From: Microlunatus speluncae
GTDB lineage: Bacteria > Actinomycetota > Actinomycetes > Propionibacteriales > Propionibacteriaceae
NCBI RefSeq assembly: GCF_009299835.1
Contig: NZ_VKCZ01000006.1
Coordinates: forward strand, 62,001 to 126,000
DNA length: 64,000 nt
Reading direction: 5' to 3'
Shown: positions 17,514 through 26,735 of the stretch, in pieces
Layout of the letters: each line of letters opens with the position of its first letter
How positions within the stretch are numbered: position 1 is the first letter of the stretch
Position numbers and translations under genes: made by a program
Notes under the pieces: model-generated
Seen by the model: only the letters and a program-made list of their open reading frames with translations
Databases searched by the model: none
What the model was told of the DNA's origin: nothing

Positions 17514-18077
17514 ATGCCTCGGAACATCCAGCTCGACTCGGCGGCGATCCGTGTCCTCGCCCACCCGCTGCGCTCCCGGCTGTTGTCGGCGCTGCGGCTG
17601 CACGGCCCGGCGACGGCCACCGAGCTCGCGGAGCGGCTCGGCACCAACACCGGCGCCACCAGCTATCACCTGCGCAAGCTCGAGTCGGTGGGGCTGGTCG
17701 AGGACACCGACGAGGGTGAGGGCAAGCGGCGGGTCTGGCGGGCCAGCAGCGAATACCACTCGTGGCAGGCCAGCGACTTCGCCGGTGATGAGGACGCCGA
17801 GACCTCGCTGGCCTGGCTGACCCGCGACTACGTCCGGCACGCCGCCGAGCTGATGCAGCGCTGGTTCGACGCCGAGCACGGCTGGTCGGCCGAATGGCGG
17901 GACGCACTCGGCATCAGCGACGACATCCTGGTGCTGACGCCGGCCCAGACCCGGGCCCTGCACGAGGAACTCGACGAGGTGATCCAGCGCTACAAGCGCT
18001 CACCGGTCGAGGACCCGAAGGCCCGGCAGATCTCGATCTGGCAGCTGATGCACCCGACCGACCCGGACCAGCCGTGA
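17514..18077 (+). CDS. ArsR-like winged-helix transcriptional regulator
   Basis: This is a 187-residue protein. Residues 5-85 form an ArsR-type winged HTH (LAHPLRSRLLSAL, ATELAERLGTNTGATSYHLRKLE), and a helical C-terminal half of about 100 residues may bind a ligand. No cysteine metal site is seen, so metal sensing is unlikely. Its TGA overlaps the GTG of the next MFS gene (GTGA, 4 nt), so the two are translationally coupled, and it probably controls that transporter. Confidence 0.88.
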   Translation: MPRNIQLDSAAIRVLAHPLRSRLLSALRLHGPATATELAERLGTNTGATSYHLRKLESVGLVEDTDEGEGKRRVWRASSEYHSWQASDFAGDEDAETSLAWLTRDYVRHAAELMQRWFDAEHGWSAEWRDALGISDDILVLTPAQTRALHEELDEVIQRYKRSPVEDPKARQISIWQLMHPTDPDQP

Positions 18078-19348
18078 CCGGCGCCGCCCTCTCCCCCGTC
18101 GCCGCCCGCCGGGTCTTCCTGGCGCTGACCGTGACCCGTTGGTTCCCGGTCGGATTGGTGGTCGGGGTGACGACCCTGCTGCCGATCGAGCGCGGGCTGT
18201 CGGTCGCCGAGACGATGCTGGCCTGGTCGGTGATGGGCTTCGTGGTCTTCGCCCTCGAGCTGCCGACGAGCGGCTTCGCCGACGCGTTCGGCCGGCGCCC
18301 GGTGTTCATCGGCGCGGCCGTGGTCAACGTGATCGCGTCGCTGGTCTACACGGTGGCCGACTCCTTGTGGGCGTTCGCGCTCGCCGCCGGGCTGATGGGC
18401 ATCTTCCGCGCCCTGGACTCCGGACCGTTCGATGCCTGGTTCGTCGACACCGTGCACGCCAGCACCCCGGGCGCTGACGTGGGCCGGCCGCTGGCTGTAC
18501 GGGACACCGTGCTCGGCGGCTCGATCGCCTTCGGCGCCTTGGTCTCCGGCGGCCTCGTCCTCTGGAACCCGTTCGGCTTCGAATCCGCCCTGCTGCTGCC
18601 GTTCCTGGTCTCCTCGGGCCTCACCGTGGTGCACCTGGTCGCGGTCGTGATCTTGCTCAAGGAGCCGCGGACCCGGCTCGACGCCACCGGAGCCCGGCGG
18701 GCCGTCGCCTCGGCCAGGCAGACGCCGGTCGTGATCCGGGACGGGCTGCGGCTGCTGCGGACCAACAAGGTGTTGCGCGGCATCACCCTGGTCGAGGTGT
18801 TCTGGGTCACCGCGATGCTCGTCTTCGAGTCCTTCCAGCCGATCCGGCTGGCCGAGATCCTCGGCAGCGAGGAGCAGGCCGGCGCCCTGATGGGTCCCGT
18901 CGCCTCGGTCGGCTGGGGCGCCTTCGCCCTCGGCTCGGCCCTGGCCGGGATGGCGTCGTCCCGGCTCGGGGTCGCCCGGACCGCGATCCTGGCCCGGATC
19001 CTGAACGGTCTCGGCGCCGTGGTGATGGGGCTGGTCGCCGGGCCGGCAGCGCTGATCGCGGCCTATCTGGTGACCTATTCCCTGCACGGCTCCGCCGGTC
19101 CGATGCACAGCGCCCTGCTGCACCGCGAGGCGGCGGCTCGCAACCGCGCGACCGTGCTCTCGATGAACTCCATGATCGCCTTCGGCTCGCTGAGCCTGAT
19201 CGGCCCGCTGCTCGGCTGGCTCGCCGGCGTCGGCTCGAATCAGCTCGCCATGATCTGCGCCGGTGCCTTCAGCATGATCGGCGCCGCGCTCTATCTGCCC
19301 GCGCTGCGGGCGGAGCGGGAGCGCGCCCGGCTCGTGTCCAAGTCATGA
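18074..19348 (+). CDS. MFS transporter, 12 TM, coupled to ArsR-type regulator
   Basis: This 424-residue MFS protein has motif A-like SGFADAFGRRPVF after helix 2 and a second-half pseudo-repeat. It resembles efflux carriers found with ArsR-like regulators. The GTG at 18074 overlaps the upstream stop codon. Substrate unknown. Downstream lies a 435-bp spacer with two 59-nt palindromic elements. Confidence 0.9.
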   Translation: MTGAALSPVAARRVFLALTVTRWFPVGLVVGVTTLLPIERGLSVAETMLAWSVMGFVVFALELPTSGFADAFGRRPVFIGAAVVNVIASLVYTVADSLWAFALAAGLMGIFRALDSGPFDAWFVDTVHASTPGADVGRPLAVRDTVLGGSIAFGALVSGGLVLWNPFGFESALLLPFLVSSGLTVVHLVAVVILLKEPRTRLDATGARRAVASARQTPVVIRDGLRLLRTNKVLRGITLVEVFWVTAMLVFESFQPIRLAEILGSEEQAGALMGPVASVGWGAFALGSALAGMASSRLGVARTAILARILNGLGAVVMGLVAGPAALIAAYLVTYSLHGSAGPMHSALLHREAAARNRATVLSMNSMIAFGSLSLIGPLLGWLAGVGSNQLAMICAGAFSMIGAALYLPALRAERERARLVSKS

Positions 19349-19478
19349 TCATGATTCGCGACCTCATTGGGTGGATCAGGTTGGGTGCCGCGTCGTACGT
19401 CGGCGGGTGGAGACCCTACTGCGCGACGAGGAGGGCAGGTCTGGCGTCGGTTGGGCTGGGCGGCCGGGTGCGAGGTCA

Positions 19479-19537
19479 TCGAGAGTGACGAAAGTGACGC
19501 CGAATCGCAGAGTTCGCGTCGTTAAGGTCACACTCGG
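19479..19537. repeat. 59-nt palindromic element, copy A
   Basis: Ends TCGAGAGTGAC and GTCACACTCGG; exactly 59 nt, the same as copies B and C. Read on the minus strand it aligns with copy B and has an inner stem GACGCGAA/TTCGGCGTC. Confidence 0.78.
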
Positions 19538-19580
19538 CGCTACCGGACCCAAGCCCCCACGTCGGTACGCCCACGCAACG

Positions 19581-19639
19581 CCGAGAGTGACCTTATCCAC
19601 GTCCAAATGCCGAACTCGGGTGGAAAAGTTCACTCTCGA
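19581..19639. repeat. 59-nt palindromic element, copy B
   Basis: Ends CCGAGAGTGAC and TTCACTCTCGA; 59 nt. Its inner stem is TCCAC/GTGGA where copies A and C have CGACG-type arms, so the inner pairing changes but is kept. Confidence 0.75.
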
Positions 19640-19783
19640 TGCCCGCTCCAACCGGACGGGGCGAACTCAACGCCACCCGGCGCCATACCCGCCCCCTTTG
19701 GCGCCAAGAAGGGTGCCCAACGCCCCAACCCGACGCGCGAGACCAACCCGACCACCGCCAGACTCGCGGAATGGAGGCCCGAA

Positions 19784-20539
19784 TCACCGCCCGCCGGTGA
19801 GATCGTCCGAACGTCCCGCCTCGATCCGGGACCAGTGGGCGATCGGGCGGCCGTTGGTGCGGAACGAGTCGTCACCCTCGCCCCAGGCCCGGAACCAGCC
19901 GGGCGGCGAGTCCTCCCACGGCTCCTGACGCCCGTACACGGTGAGATCCATCAGCCGGTAGTTGATGTCCACCGCTTCGACCCCGCGGGCGGCGGTCCAG
20001 TAGGTCTCGAAGACCCGGTCGCCGTCGCGGAGGTAGCAGACGACGTGCATCATGCCGTTCCGCCGACCGACCAGTAGTTGATCAAGAGACGGTAGGGCGG
20101 AATACCACGGCATCTTCCAGTCCATGAAGTCGCGGTAGCGGCTGCTCTCGTCGTACGGACCCTGGCAGAGCACCGCATAGGTGATGTCGCGCGAGTGCAC
20201 GTACGACAGCTCCTCGACCTGGCTGTTGTTCCAGGTGCAGCCCTCACACTGGTCGGTCGCCGACCGGCCGGCCGACCACATCATGTAGTACGCGATCAGC
20301 TGGCGCCGGCCCTCGAAGGCGTCGAGCAGGGTGACCGGACCGTTCGGCCCGGTCAGCTCCAGCCGGCCGTCCACCTCGACCATCGGCAGCCGGCGGCGGG
20401 CGGCCGCGATGGCGTCGCCCTCCCGGGTGTGGGCCTTCTCGCGATCCAGCAGGGCGACGCGTTCGGCTTCGAAGGCATCCCGATCGACGATCGCCGGCTG
20501 ACCAGGGGCGTCACCGACGCCGGTTGATATCCCGTTCAT
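19784..20539 (-). CDS. DUF899 thioredoxin-like family protein
   Basis: This 251-residue protein matches the DUF899 family: YMMWSAGRSATDQCEGCTW carries a CxxC-like CEGC, and DLTVYGRQEPWEDSPPGWF is a typical C-terminal stretch. The family has a thioredoxin-like fold, but no reaction is established to my knowledge. Cytoplasmic. It is followed in the same direction from the cysteine hydrolase gene after 70 bp, so the two may be co-transcribed. Confidence 0.85.
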   Translation of the reverse strand: MNGISTGVGDAPGQPAIVDRDAFEAERVALLDREKAHTREGDAIAAARRRLPMVEVDGRLELTGPNGPVTLLDAFEGRRQLIAYYMMWSAGRSATDQCEGCTWNNSQVEELSYVHSRDITYAVLCQGPYDESSRYRDFMDWKMPWYSALPSLDQLLVGRRNGMMHVVCYLRDGDRVFETYWTAARGVEAVDINYRLMDLTVYGRQEPWEDSPPGWFRAWGEGDDSFRTNGRPIAHWSRIEAGRSDDLTGGR

Positions 20540-20609
20540 GGGGTCATCATGCCGACGCCGGCCCCGTCCGCCCAGATGTCATTTGTCACGAATCCGGGCG
20601 CCGAGTTGA

Positions 20610-21272
20610 TCACCCGGCCGCGAGGGCCTCCCCGAGTCCCGGAATCCACGGGCCGACCGTGTCCAGCTGAGCGACCACGGTGGCGGTCCTGGCCGTCCAG
20701 CCGAAATAGCGGCCGAGGGTGGCGCAGGCCGCGGCATGCTCCTCGGCCGATCCGGCGGCCGTCGCGTCCGTCACCAGTACGCATGCGAAGTCGCGCATGA
20801 AGCCGTCCCGCATCGTCGACTCGACGCAGACGTTGGTGTCGACGCCGGTCATGATCAAGGTCTCCCGGCCGAGCGCCCGCAGCCGCAGCTCCAGGTCGGT
20901 GCCGACGAAGCCGCTGAACCGGTGCTTGGTCACCTCCAGGTCGCCCTCCTCCGGCGCCACGCCGAAGTATTCGGTGCCCCAGGTCCCCGTGAGGCAGTAC
21001 GGATGCCGCCACTCCTTACCCTTCCGCCGGGTCGACCAGGCCGCCGAAGTGGTGCTGGGCTCGTGCGTCGTACGGACGAAGATCACCGGAGTCGAGGAGC
21101 GGTGAGCCGCGTCGATCAACTGCTGCACGGCCGGCAGGATCGCGGTCCGCCGGGTGACGTCGCCACCGTTGAGCACCTCGGCGCCCTGCCAGTGGCAGTA
21201 GTCGTTCTGTAGGTCGATCACGAGCAGCGCGCTCTTGGACCAGTCCAGGTCGCTCGTCCAATCGGACATCAT
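20610..21272 (-). CDS. Isochorismatase-like cysteine hydrolase
   Basis: This 220-residue protein has the family's catalytic triad: Asp in LLVIDLQND, Lys in VTKHRFSGF and Cys in TGVDTNVCVESTMRD. These enzymes hydrolyse amides or enol ethers (nicotinamide, N-carbamoyl compounds, ureidoacrylate and similar). The substrate cannot be told here. Two tandem ATGs begin the gene after GGAGAA; the first is used. It is upstream of DUF899 and divergent from the APH-fold gene. Confidence 0.92.
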   Translation of the reverse strand: MMSDWTSDLDWSKSALLVIDLQNDYCHWQGAEVLNGGDVTRRTAILPAVQQLIDAAHRSSTPVIFVRTTHEPSTTSAAWSTRRKGKEWRHPYCLTGTWGTEYFGVAPEEGDLEVTKHRFSGFVGTDLELRLRALGRETLIMTGVDTNVCVESTMRDGFMRDFACVLVTDATAAGSAEEHAAACATLGRYFGWTARTATVVAQLDTVGPWIPGLGEALAAG

Positions 21273-21456
21273 GGTCCGTTCTCCTTTCCGACGTGCCTGC
21301 TGCCGTCGCTACAGCCATGGTCAGCGGACCTGGTGTCGTCGCGGTTAGGGCGTCATTTCAGCCTGGTTAATCCCCCCGCCACTCGAATTGTGAGGCCTTC
21401 CGCGCTCCGCGGCCACCCGAAATTCCGGCCGCCCCGGATCGGTGCAGGATGGTCCC

Positions 21457-22548
21457 GTGGCGTACCCGACCGACGTGCTGTACGAACCCATCACCGGCGC
21501 GACCGTCGGGGTCTGGCGGGTGCGGTTGCCCGGCGGGCCGATGGTGCTGAAGCAGATCCACTGCGGCAGCTCCGGTGATCCGCGGTGGCCGACCAGCGCC
21601 GAACCCGACAGCAATTACTACTGGCGCCGTGAGGCCGACCTGCTCGCTCCGGACAGCCGGCTCCGACAGGCGCTGGACGCGGTGCCCGGCGGGATCCGGG
21701 CGGTGCGCTGTCACGGCGTCTTCGATCGGCCCGACGACACGGTCGCGCTCTGGCTGGAACAGCTGACGGGCAAGTTCGGTCCGGAGTGGGCCCCCGACCG
21801 CTATCGGGTAGCGGCCGTCCAGCTCGGCCGGACCCAGGCCGCCCTCGCAGAGTCCCCGCTGCTGGCCGCGCCGGAACTGTCCCGGACCTGGTTGCGGGAA
21901 CACGTCGCCCTGCACCGCGACGAGGACACCCTGACCCGGCCGGGGATCTGGCAACCGGCGCTGACCGCCGGCCTGTTCGGGCCCGACGCGCCGGACCGGA
22001 TGGCCGCGCTCTGGGCCAGGCTGCCGACCTGGCTGGACCGGGTCGAGACGCTGCCGCCGACCCTGACCCACTTCGACATCCATCCCGGCAACCTCTTCGA
22101 CGCCGACGGCGAAACCGTGGTGATCGACTGGGCCTACGCCGGCGTCGGGCCGGTCGGCCTGGATCCGGCCTGCCTGGCCCTCGAGGCGATCTACGACTAC
22201 CACCTCGGCCCGGAGCTGTTGGCCGAGCTGTTCGAGCTGGTCGCCGACGGCTACGCCACGGGCTTTCGGGAGGGCGGCGGAGCGATTGATGCAACCGCGA
22301 TCCGGCAGGCCATGATCATCACGGTCGCGGTCAAGCTCGGCTGGACCGTGCCCGCCCTCCTGGAATGTGTCGCCGAGAACCGGGCCACGCTGAACGGCCG
22401 GCCACTGGCTGTGGGAGCGCCCGCCTGGGCCGCGGCCGGAAATTTCTTGCTGAATCTCGTCGACGATGTCGACGAGACCGATTCAGCACCGACGTCGCAG
22501 GCGAAGGAGCCGAAGGCCGGCTCCGGCAGATCCGAGGAGCACTCATGA
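21457..22548 (+). CDS. APH-fold phosphotransferase family protein
   Basis: This is a 363-residue protein with the aminoglycoside-phosphotransferase/choline-kinase fold: THFDIHPGNLF holds the catalytic-loop Asp (HxDxxxxN form) and VVIDWAYAG the metal-binding Asp. It should phosphorylate a small-molecule hydroxyl; actual aminoglycoside resistance is not implied. The GTG at 21457 has AGGA 7 nt upstream. Its stop overlaps the start of the YciI-like gene (ATGA), coupling it to the ECF42 module. The last ~25 residues are polar and poorly conserved-looking. Confidence 0.85.
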   Translation: MAYPTDVLYEPITGATVGVWRVRLPGGPMVLKQIHCGSSGDPRWPTSAEPDSNYYWRREADLLAPDSRLRQALDAVPGGIRAVRCHGVFDRPDDTVALWLEQLTGKFGPEWAPDRYRVAAVQLGRTQAALAESPLLAAPELSRTWLREHVALHRDEDTLTRPGIWQPALTAGLFGPDAPDRMAALWARLPTWLDRVETLPPTLTHFDIHPGNLFDADGETVVIDWAYAGVGPVGLDPACLALEAIYDYHLGPELLAELFELVADGYATGFREGGGAIDATAIRQAMIITVAVKLGWTVPALLECVAENRATLNGRPLAVGAPAWAAAGNFLLNLVDDVDETDSAPTSQAKEPKAGSGRSEEHS

Positions 22549-22934
22549 AGTACGTCATCCTGATCCACTCCAACCCTCAGCCCTGGGGCCATCCGACCTC
22601 CAACTTCCTGCCCGAGTACGCCGAGCTGGGCCCCGAGCAGGTGGATGCGATGAACGCCGACTTCGAGGCGCTGCTGACCGAGCTGCACACCAACGGCGAG
22701 CTGGTCAGCGGCCAGGCCCTGGGCGACCCGGCCACCTCTCGGCTGTTCCGCTGGGCAGACGGGAAGCCGCTCGCCACCGACGGCCCGTACGCGGAGGCGA
22801 AGGAGCACCTGGCCGGGTTCTTCCTGATCGACGTGGACAGCCAGCAGCGGGCCGAGGAGATCACCGCCCGCTTCTCCGGCCCGGGCGAGACGGTCGAGCT
22901 GCGACCGCTGATGGGGCCCGGTGGCGACGCCTGA
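22545..22934 (+). CDS. YciI/DGPF-domain protein of an ECF42 module
   Basis: This is a 129-residue YciI-like protein. ATDGPYAEAKEHLAGFFLIDV contains the DGPF-family signature (DGPY/F-x-E-x-K-E). DGPF proteins are the conserved genomic partners and targets of ECF42 sigma factors. It is translationally coupled on both sides: ATGA overlap with the APH-fold gene and a 14-nt overlap with the sigma gene. Confidence 0.92.
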   Translation: MKYVILIHSNPQPWGHPTSNFLPEYAELGPEQVDAMNADFEALLTELHTNGELVSGQALGDPATSRLFRWADGKPLATDGPYAEAKEHLAGFFLIDVDSQQRAEEITARFSGPGETVELRPLMGPGGDA

Positions 22935-24207
22935 ATCTGGCGGACCTGCCGAGCCGGCCGCCGGGATCGGGGAGGTGTGGCGGCGGGAGTCGCCGCACGT
23001 CCTCGCCGCCCTGCTCCGGCGGTACGGCGATCTCGGCGACTGCGAGGACGCCGCCCAGGAAGCGGCGGAGGCAGCCGCCGCACAGTGGCCCGGCGAGGGC
23101 GTACCGGACAATCCGCGGGCCTGGCTGATCCGGGTCGCGTCGCGGAAGTTGATCGACCGGTTCCGGTCCGACCGGGCCCGGGCCGACCGGGAGACCACGG
23201 TCGGCACCGCCCGGCCGGCGGATGTCGATCAAGCTCCGCCGGCCGACGTGGCGCCGAGCTCGGAGAGCGACGACACGCTCCGGTTGATCTTGCTCTGCTG
23301 CCACCCGAGCCTGAGCCGGCCGTCCCAGGTCGCGCTCACCCTGCAGGCGATGGGCGGCCTGTCCACCGCTCAGGTCGCCGCCGCCTATCTGGTGCCGGAG
23401 CGGACCATGGCGCAGCGGCTGACCCGGGCCCGGGCGACCCTGCGCGACGCCGGCGCGGAGTTCGAACTTCCGGCGGCGGACGCGCTGCCGGAACGGATCG
23501 CGGCGGTGCTCGACGTGTGCCACCTGATGTTCAACGAGGGCTACACCCGCAGCGGCGGCGAGGAGTTGCTCGACGTCGGCCTGACCACCGAGGCGATCCG
23601 GCTGACCCGGCAGCTGCACCGGGCGCTTCCTGATCATGACGAGGTGGCCGGCGCCCTGGCTCTGATGCTGCTCACCCAGGCCCGGGCCGCGGCCCGGGTC
23701 GATGCCGCCGGTGACCTGATCCCCCTGGACCTGCAGGATCGCGGGCTCTGGGACCGGACGCTGATCACCGAGGGCGTCGAGATCGTGCAGCGGATCCTGC
23801 CCCGCGGTCCAGTCGGCCGGTTCCAGCTGTCGGCAGCGATCGCCGCGGTGCAGGCCGAGGCGCCGACCGCCGCCGACGTCGACTGGCTGGAGATCAGCCT
23901 GCTCTACGGGATGCTGGACCAGGTCGCGCCGAGCCCGGCCGTGACGCTCAACCGGGCCGTCGCCGTCGGCATGGCCCTCGGCCCCGAGCAGGGGTTGATC
24001 ATCATCGACGGGCTGCTCGCCGACCCGGCCATGCAGCGGCATCACCGCGTCCATGCCGTCCGGGCCCACCTGCTGGAGCGAGCCGGCGATCCCGACGGCG
24101 CGATGGAGTCCTACCTCCGCGCCGCCCAACTCACCACCAGTCTCCCCGAACAGCGCTACCTCAACAGCCGATATCTGGACCTGAAGGAGCGGACGCCACG
24201 GGTCTGA
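22921..24207 (+). CDS. ECF42-type RNA polymerase sigma factor with long C-terminal extension (DUF6596/TPR-like)
   Basis: This is a 428-residue protein. The sigma-2 region is about 20-85 (YGDLGDCEDAAQEA, DNPRAWLIRVASRKLIDRFR) and sigma-4 is about 115-170 (LTLQAMGGLSTAQVAAAYLVPERTMAQRLTRAR). The remaining 250 residues (LPERIAAVLDVCHLMFNEGYTRS, LNRAVAVGMA, MESYLRAAQ) form the helical extension that defines ECF42 and is needed for activity in studied members. The GTG at 22921 lies inside the DGPF gene end. No anti-sigma is adjacent. Confidence 0.94.
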   Translation: MATPESGGPAEPAAGIGEVWRRESPHVLAALLRRYGDLGDCEDAAQEAAEAAAAQWPGEGVPDNPRAWLIRVASRKLIDRFRSDRARADRETTVGTARPADVDQAPPADVAPSSESDDTLRLILLCCHPSLSRPSQVALTLQAMGGLSTAQVAAAYLVPERTMAQRLTRARATLRDAGAEFELPAADALPERIAAVLDVCHLMFNEGYTRSGGEELLDVGLTTEAIRLTRQLHRALPDHDEVAGALALMLLTQARAAARVDAAGDLIPLDLQDRGLWDRTLITEGVEIVQRILPRGPVGRFQLSAAIAAVQAEAPTAADVDWLEISLLYGMLDQVAPSPAVTLNRAVAVGMALGPEQGLIIIDGLLADPAMQRHHRVHAVRAHLLERAGDPDGAMESYLRAAQLTTSLPEQRYLNSRYLDLKERTPRV

Positions 24208-24244
24208 CGCCGGGCTGGTCGATGGGGACGTTTGAGTGTTCGTT

Positions 24245-24300
24245 CCCTGAGCTTGTCGAAGGGCCAAGGTGAGGTGGCTTGCCCTTCGACAAGCTCAGGG
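24245..24300. repeat. CCCTGAGCCTGTCGAAGGG-type repeats, head-to-head pair
   Basis: CCCTGAGCTTGTCGAAGGG at 24245-24263 and its reverse complement at 24282-24300 form a 19-bp stem with an 18-nt loop just after the sigma gene. It could terminate that operon. Confidence 0.8.
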
Positions 24301-24345
24301 AACGAACCACTCTGCTTGGATACTCGCCAACGCATGCCTAGTCAG

Positions 24346-24371
24346 TTAGGGTTGCTCATTAGCGTTGCTAA
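24346..24371. promoter_or_regulatory. Tandem MarR-type operator upstream of the DUF5060 gene
   Basis: Two 13-bp sites abut: TTAGGgttGCTCA (24346-24358) and TTAGCgttGCTAA (24359-24371); the second is a perfect palindrome with a 3-nt centre. The same motif, TTAGTcccGCTAA, lies at 27393-27405 in front of the nearby marR gene. Outer arms TCAGTTA/TAACTGA (24342-24348/24369-24375) extend the symmetry. Confidence 0.7.
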
Positions 24372-24388
24372 CTGATTCGTGGGAGAGG

Positions 24389-26140
24389 ATGGCTTCGGTG
24401 TCGAAGATCGCCAAGTGGGAGGTGTTCGAGGCGACGTTGTCGACCTCGGCCGAGTACGAGAACCCGTTCCTCGAGGTCGACGTCCGAGCTGAGTTCTCCA
24501 GCGGTGGCGTGCGGCACCGGGTGGACGGCTTCTACGACGGCGTCGAGGAGGGCCGGCACGTCTGGCGGGTCCGGTTCGCACCGACCGAGGAGGGCGAGTG
24601 GACGTACGCGACGACGGCCGACGATCCGGAGCTGCGGACGAACGGTTCCTTCACCTGCACGCCGGCGATTTCGGCCGGGGCCTTGCGGGTCAGCGGCACC
24701 TTCGGCAACTGGTTCGAGCGGCAGGACGGCAGCCACACCTTCATCGCCAACGACGGTTGGTATCCCCATGTGGCCAACCGGTCCCGCAAGGCCGCGGTCG
24801 CGCCGACGACGACGTACCAACCGCCGCCGGGTCGCCGGCTGAAGGACGGCGACCTGACCTTCGAGGACGTCGACTTCCAGCAGCCGAGTGAGGCCGACTG
24901 GCTCAGCTACCTCGACATCCTGGCCGACCACAAGATCAACTTGATCGTCGACATCGGCCAGCTCTACGCCCGGCAGTCGACGATCACCGACACGTCGTTC
25001 CGCTGGCCCTGGAAGGTGATCGATCCGGCGACGAACAAGATCGACAAGGACCGGTTCAACCTCGAGTTCTACCAGCGTCATGATCGTCAACTGCGGCACG
25101 CGAAGGAGAAGGGGATCTTCTTCGCGATGGAGCTGCTCTATGACAACTCGGTGGTCCGGCCGCGGGAGTGGGACCACCACCCGGTCAATGTCGCCAACGG
25201 CGGCTGGCTCGAGGGCAACGAGGCCGGCGTCGGCTGGCAGCCGATGTTCGACCTGGACAACCCGACCCATCTCGACTACACCCGGCGCTACGTCCGCTAC
25301 ACGTGGGCCCGGTTCGGCGCGTTCTGGAACGTGATCTGGTCGCTCGGATCGGAGAACGGCAATCTGGCCAAGATCAACGACGAGCGGCTGCCGCAGGCGT
25401 TCATCGATCCGGCGATCCCGGCCGCCTGGTATTCGTACTGGGCCGATTACCTGAACCGACGCGATCCGTACGGCCGGCTGAAGTCGTTCGGCGACGCCGG
25501 CCGGCAGGAGCTGATGGTCAGCACGGCCTACAACAACTTCATCGTCACCCAGGACCCGCGGAACTACCCCAAGGACGACGTCGCCGACTGGTATCGGGCG
25601 ATGAACGCGTTCGGCGAGCTGATGTGGAAGTTCGGCCGGCCGGTGGTGATCGGCGAGATGACGGCCGGCAACAACGGGCGCTACGACGCGGAGCGCCGGC
25701 TCTACTGGGTTGCCCTGACCGCCGGCTACTCGATGGGGCGCTGCGACCGGCACTACCCGACCGTGATCGACGGTCGGCTGGGTGAGTCGGTCAAGTTCGG
25801 CCTGGACGGCGTGCCGCCGATCTACGGCGACATCCGGCGGCAGGTGGAGTTCATCGAGTCCCGCGGCGTACGGTTCTGGCGGATGCGCCCGAACGACCGG
25901 CTGATCAACTCCGGTGATGATCTTGTCTACTGTCTCGCCGCCGAGGACGACGAATACCTGATCTACTTCGTCACCGGCGGCTCGGCCACGCTGACCGCGC
26001 CGACCAGCCGGGCCGAGTGGTTCAACCCGCGGACCGGCGAGAGCCACGCGACCGTCGACGTCGCCGCCGGCGAGCAGTCCTTCACTGCACCGGACGCCGA
26101 GGACTGGGTGCTGCATCTGGTGGCCGCCGACCCGGACTGA
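24389..26140 (+). CDS. DUF5060 glycoside-hydrolase-like protein
   Basis: This is a 583-residue protein. The N-terminal ~95 residues form a DUF5060 beta-sandwich (EVFEATLSTSAEYENPF, WRVRFAPTEEGEWTY). A TIM-barrel-like region of the DUF4038/GH140 sort follows (WLSYLDILADHKINLIVDIG, WNVIWSLGSENGN, PVVIGEMTAGNNG), with two candidate catalytic acids in SLGSEN and VIGEM. The end is a small beta domain. No signal peptide is seen, so it is probably cytoplasmic and acts on imported oligosaccharide. The ATG at 24389 or GTG at 24398 may start it. MarR-type operators precede it. Confidence 0.82.
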   Translation: MASVSKIAKWEVFEATLSTSAEYENPFLEVDVRAEFSSGGVRHRVDGFYDGVEEGRHVWRVRFAPTEEGEWTYATTADDPELRTNGSFTCTPAISAGALRVSGTFGNWFERQDGSHTFIANDGWYPHVANRSRKAAVAPTTTYQPPPGRRLKDGDLTFEDVDFQQPSEADWLSYLDILADHKINLIVDIGQLYARQSTITDTSFRWPWKVIDPATNKIDKDRFNLEFYQRHDRQLRHAKEKGIFFAMELLYDNSVVRPREWDHHPVNVANGGWLEGNEAGVGWQPMFDLDNPTHLDYTRRYVRYTWARFGAFWNVIWSLGSENGNLAKINDERLPQAFIDPAIPAAWYSYWADYLNRRDPYGRLKSFGDAGRQELMVSTAYNNFIVTQDPRNYPKDDVADWYRAMNAFGELMWKFGRPVVIGEMTAGNNGRYDAERRLYWVALTAGYSMGRCDRHYPTVIDGRLGESVKFGLDGVPPIYGDIRRQVEFIESRGVRFWRMRPNDRLINSGDDLVYCLAAEDDEYLIYFVTGGSATLTAPTSRAEWFNPRTGESHATVDVAAGEQSFTAPDAEDWVLHLVAADPD

Positions 26141-26183
26141 CCGGCTCCCGCCTCCGTTACGGTCTCCGGAATAATCCACCGGT

Positions 26184-26726
26184 ATGACCGAACCGACCGA
26201 CGATCGTCGCAGCCCCGCGGTCGAAGATCAGCGGCAGGGTCCACCCTTCCTGGCCGGGGACCGCGAGTCCCTGGAGACCTGGGTCGAGTTCTACCGGGAG
26301 ACGGTGCCGATCAAGATCGGCGGGCTGACCGGCGAACAGCTCTGCCGGGCCACGGTGCCGCCGTCCTCGCTCACTTTGCTCGGGATCGTGCGGCATCTGA
26401 CCTACGTCGAGCGGGTCTGGTTCACCAACGTCGTCGCCGGCATCGATGCGCCACCGTTGTACTGCGCGGACGATCCCGATGGTGACTACCACGACCTCGA
26501 TCCGGCCCGCGCCTTCGACGACCTGGACCGCTTCCACGCCGAGCTCGCCGTGTCTCGTGATCATGCCGCCGTCGTCCGCGAGCTCGACGCTCCCCTGCCC
26601 GGACTCCGCAGGGGCGAGCCGGTCAACCTGCGCTGGGTCTACACCCACCTGATCGAGGAGTACGCCCGCCACCTCGGCCACGCCGACCTGATCCGCGAGT
26701 GCCTCGACGGCACCACCGGTTACTGA
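26184..26726 (+). CDS. DinB/DUF664-family protein
   Basis: This 180-residue four-helix-bundle protein is of the DinB_2/DUF664 class common in actinobacteria. GIVRHLTYVERVWF and WVYTHLIEEYARHLGHADLIRE place three His residues in the usual metal-site pattern. Many members are thiol S-transferases that use mycothiol or bacillithiol; that function is inferred here. It follows the DUF5060 gene by 43 bp and may be transcribed with it. Confidence 0.85.
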   Translation: MTEPTDDRRSPAVEDQRQGPPFLAGDRESLETWVEFYRETVPIKIGGLTGEQLCRATVPPSSLTLLGIVRHLTYVERVWFTNVVAGIDAPPLYCADDPDGDYHDLDPARAFDDLDRFHAELAVSRDHAAVVRELDAPLPGLRRGEPVNLRWVYTHLIEEYARHLGHADLIRECLDGTTGY

Positions 26727-26735
26727 ACCTTCGTA

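Larger units (their letters stand above)
19349..19783. other. 435-bp convergent spacer
   Basis: There is no credible gene. Two 59-nt palindromic elements (19479-19537 and 19581-19639) lie in opposite orientation with 43 bp between them. The remainder is unremarkable. Confidence 0.7.

Noticed and set aside
21457..22548. An aminoglycoside resistance gene
   Set aside because: Only the general APH fold motifs are present; such kinases mostly act on other small molecules and context gives no resistance signal.
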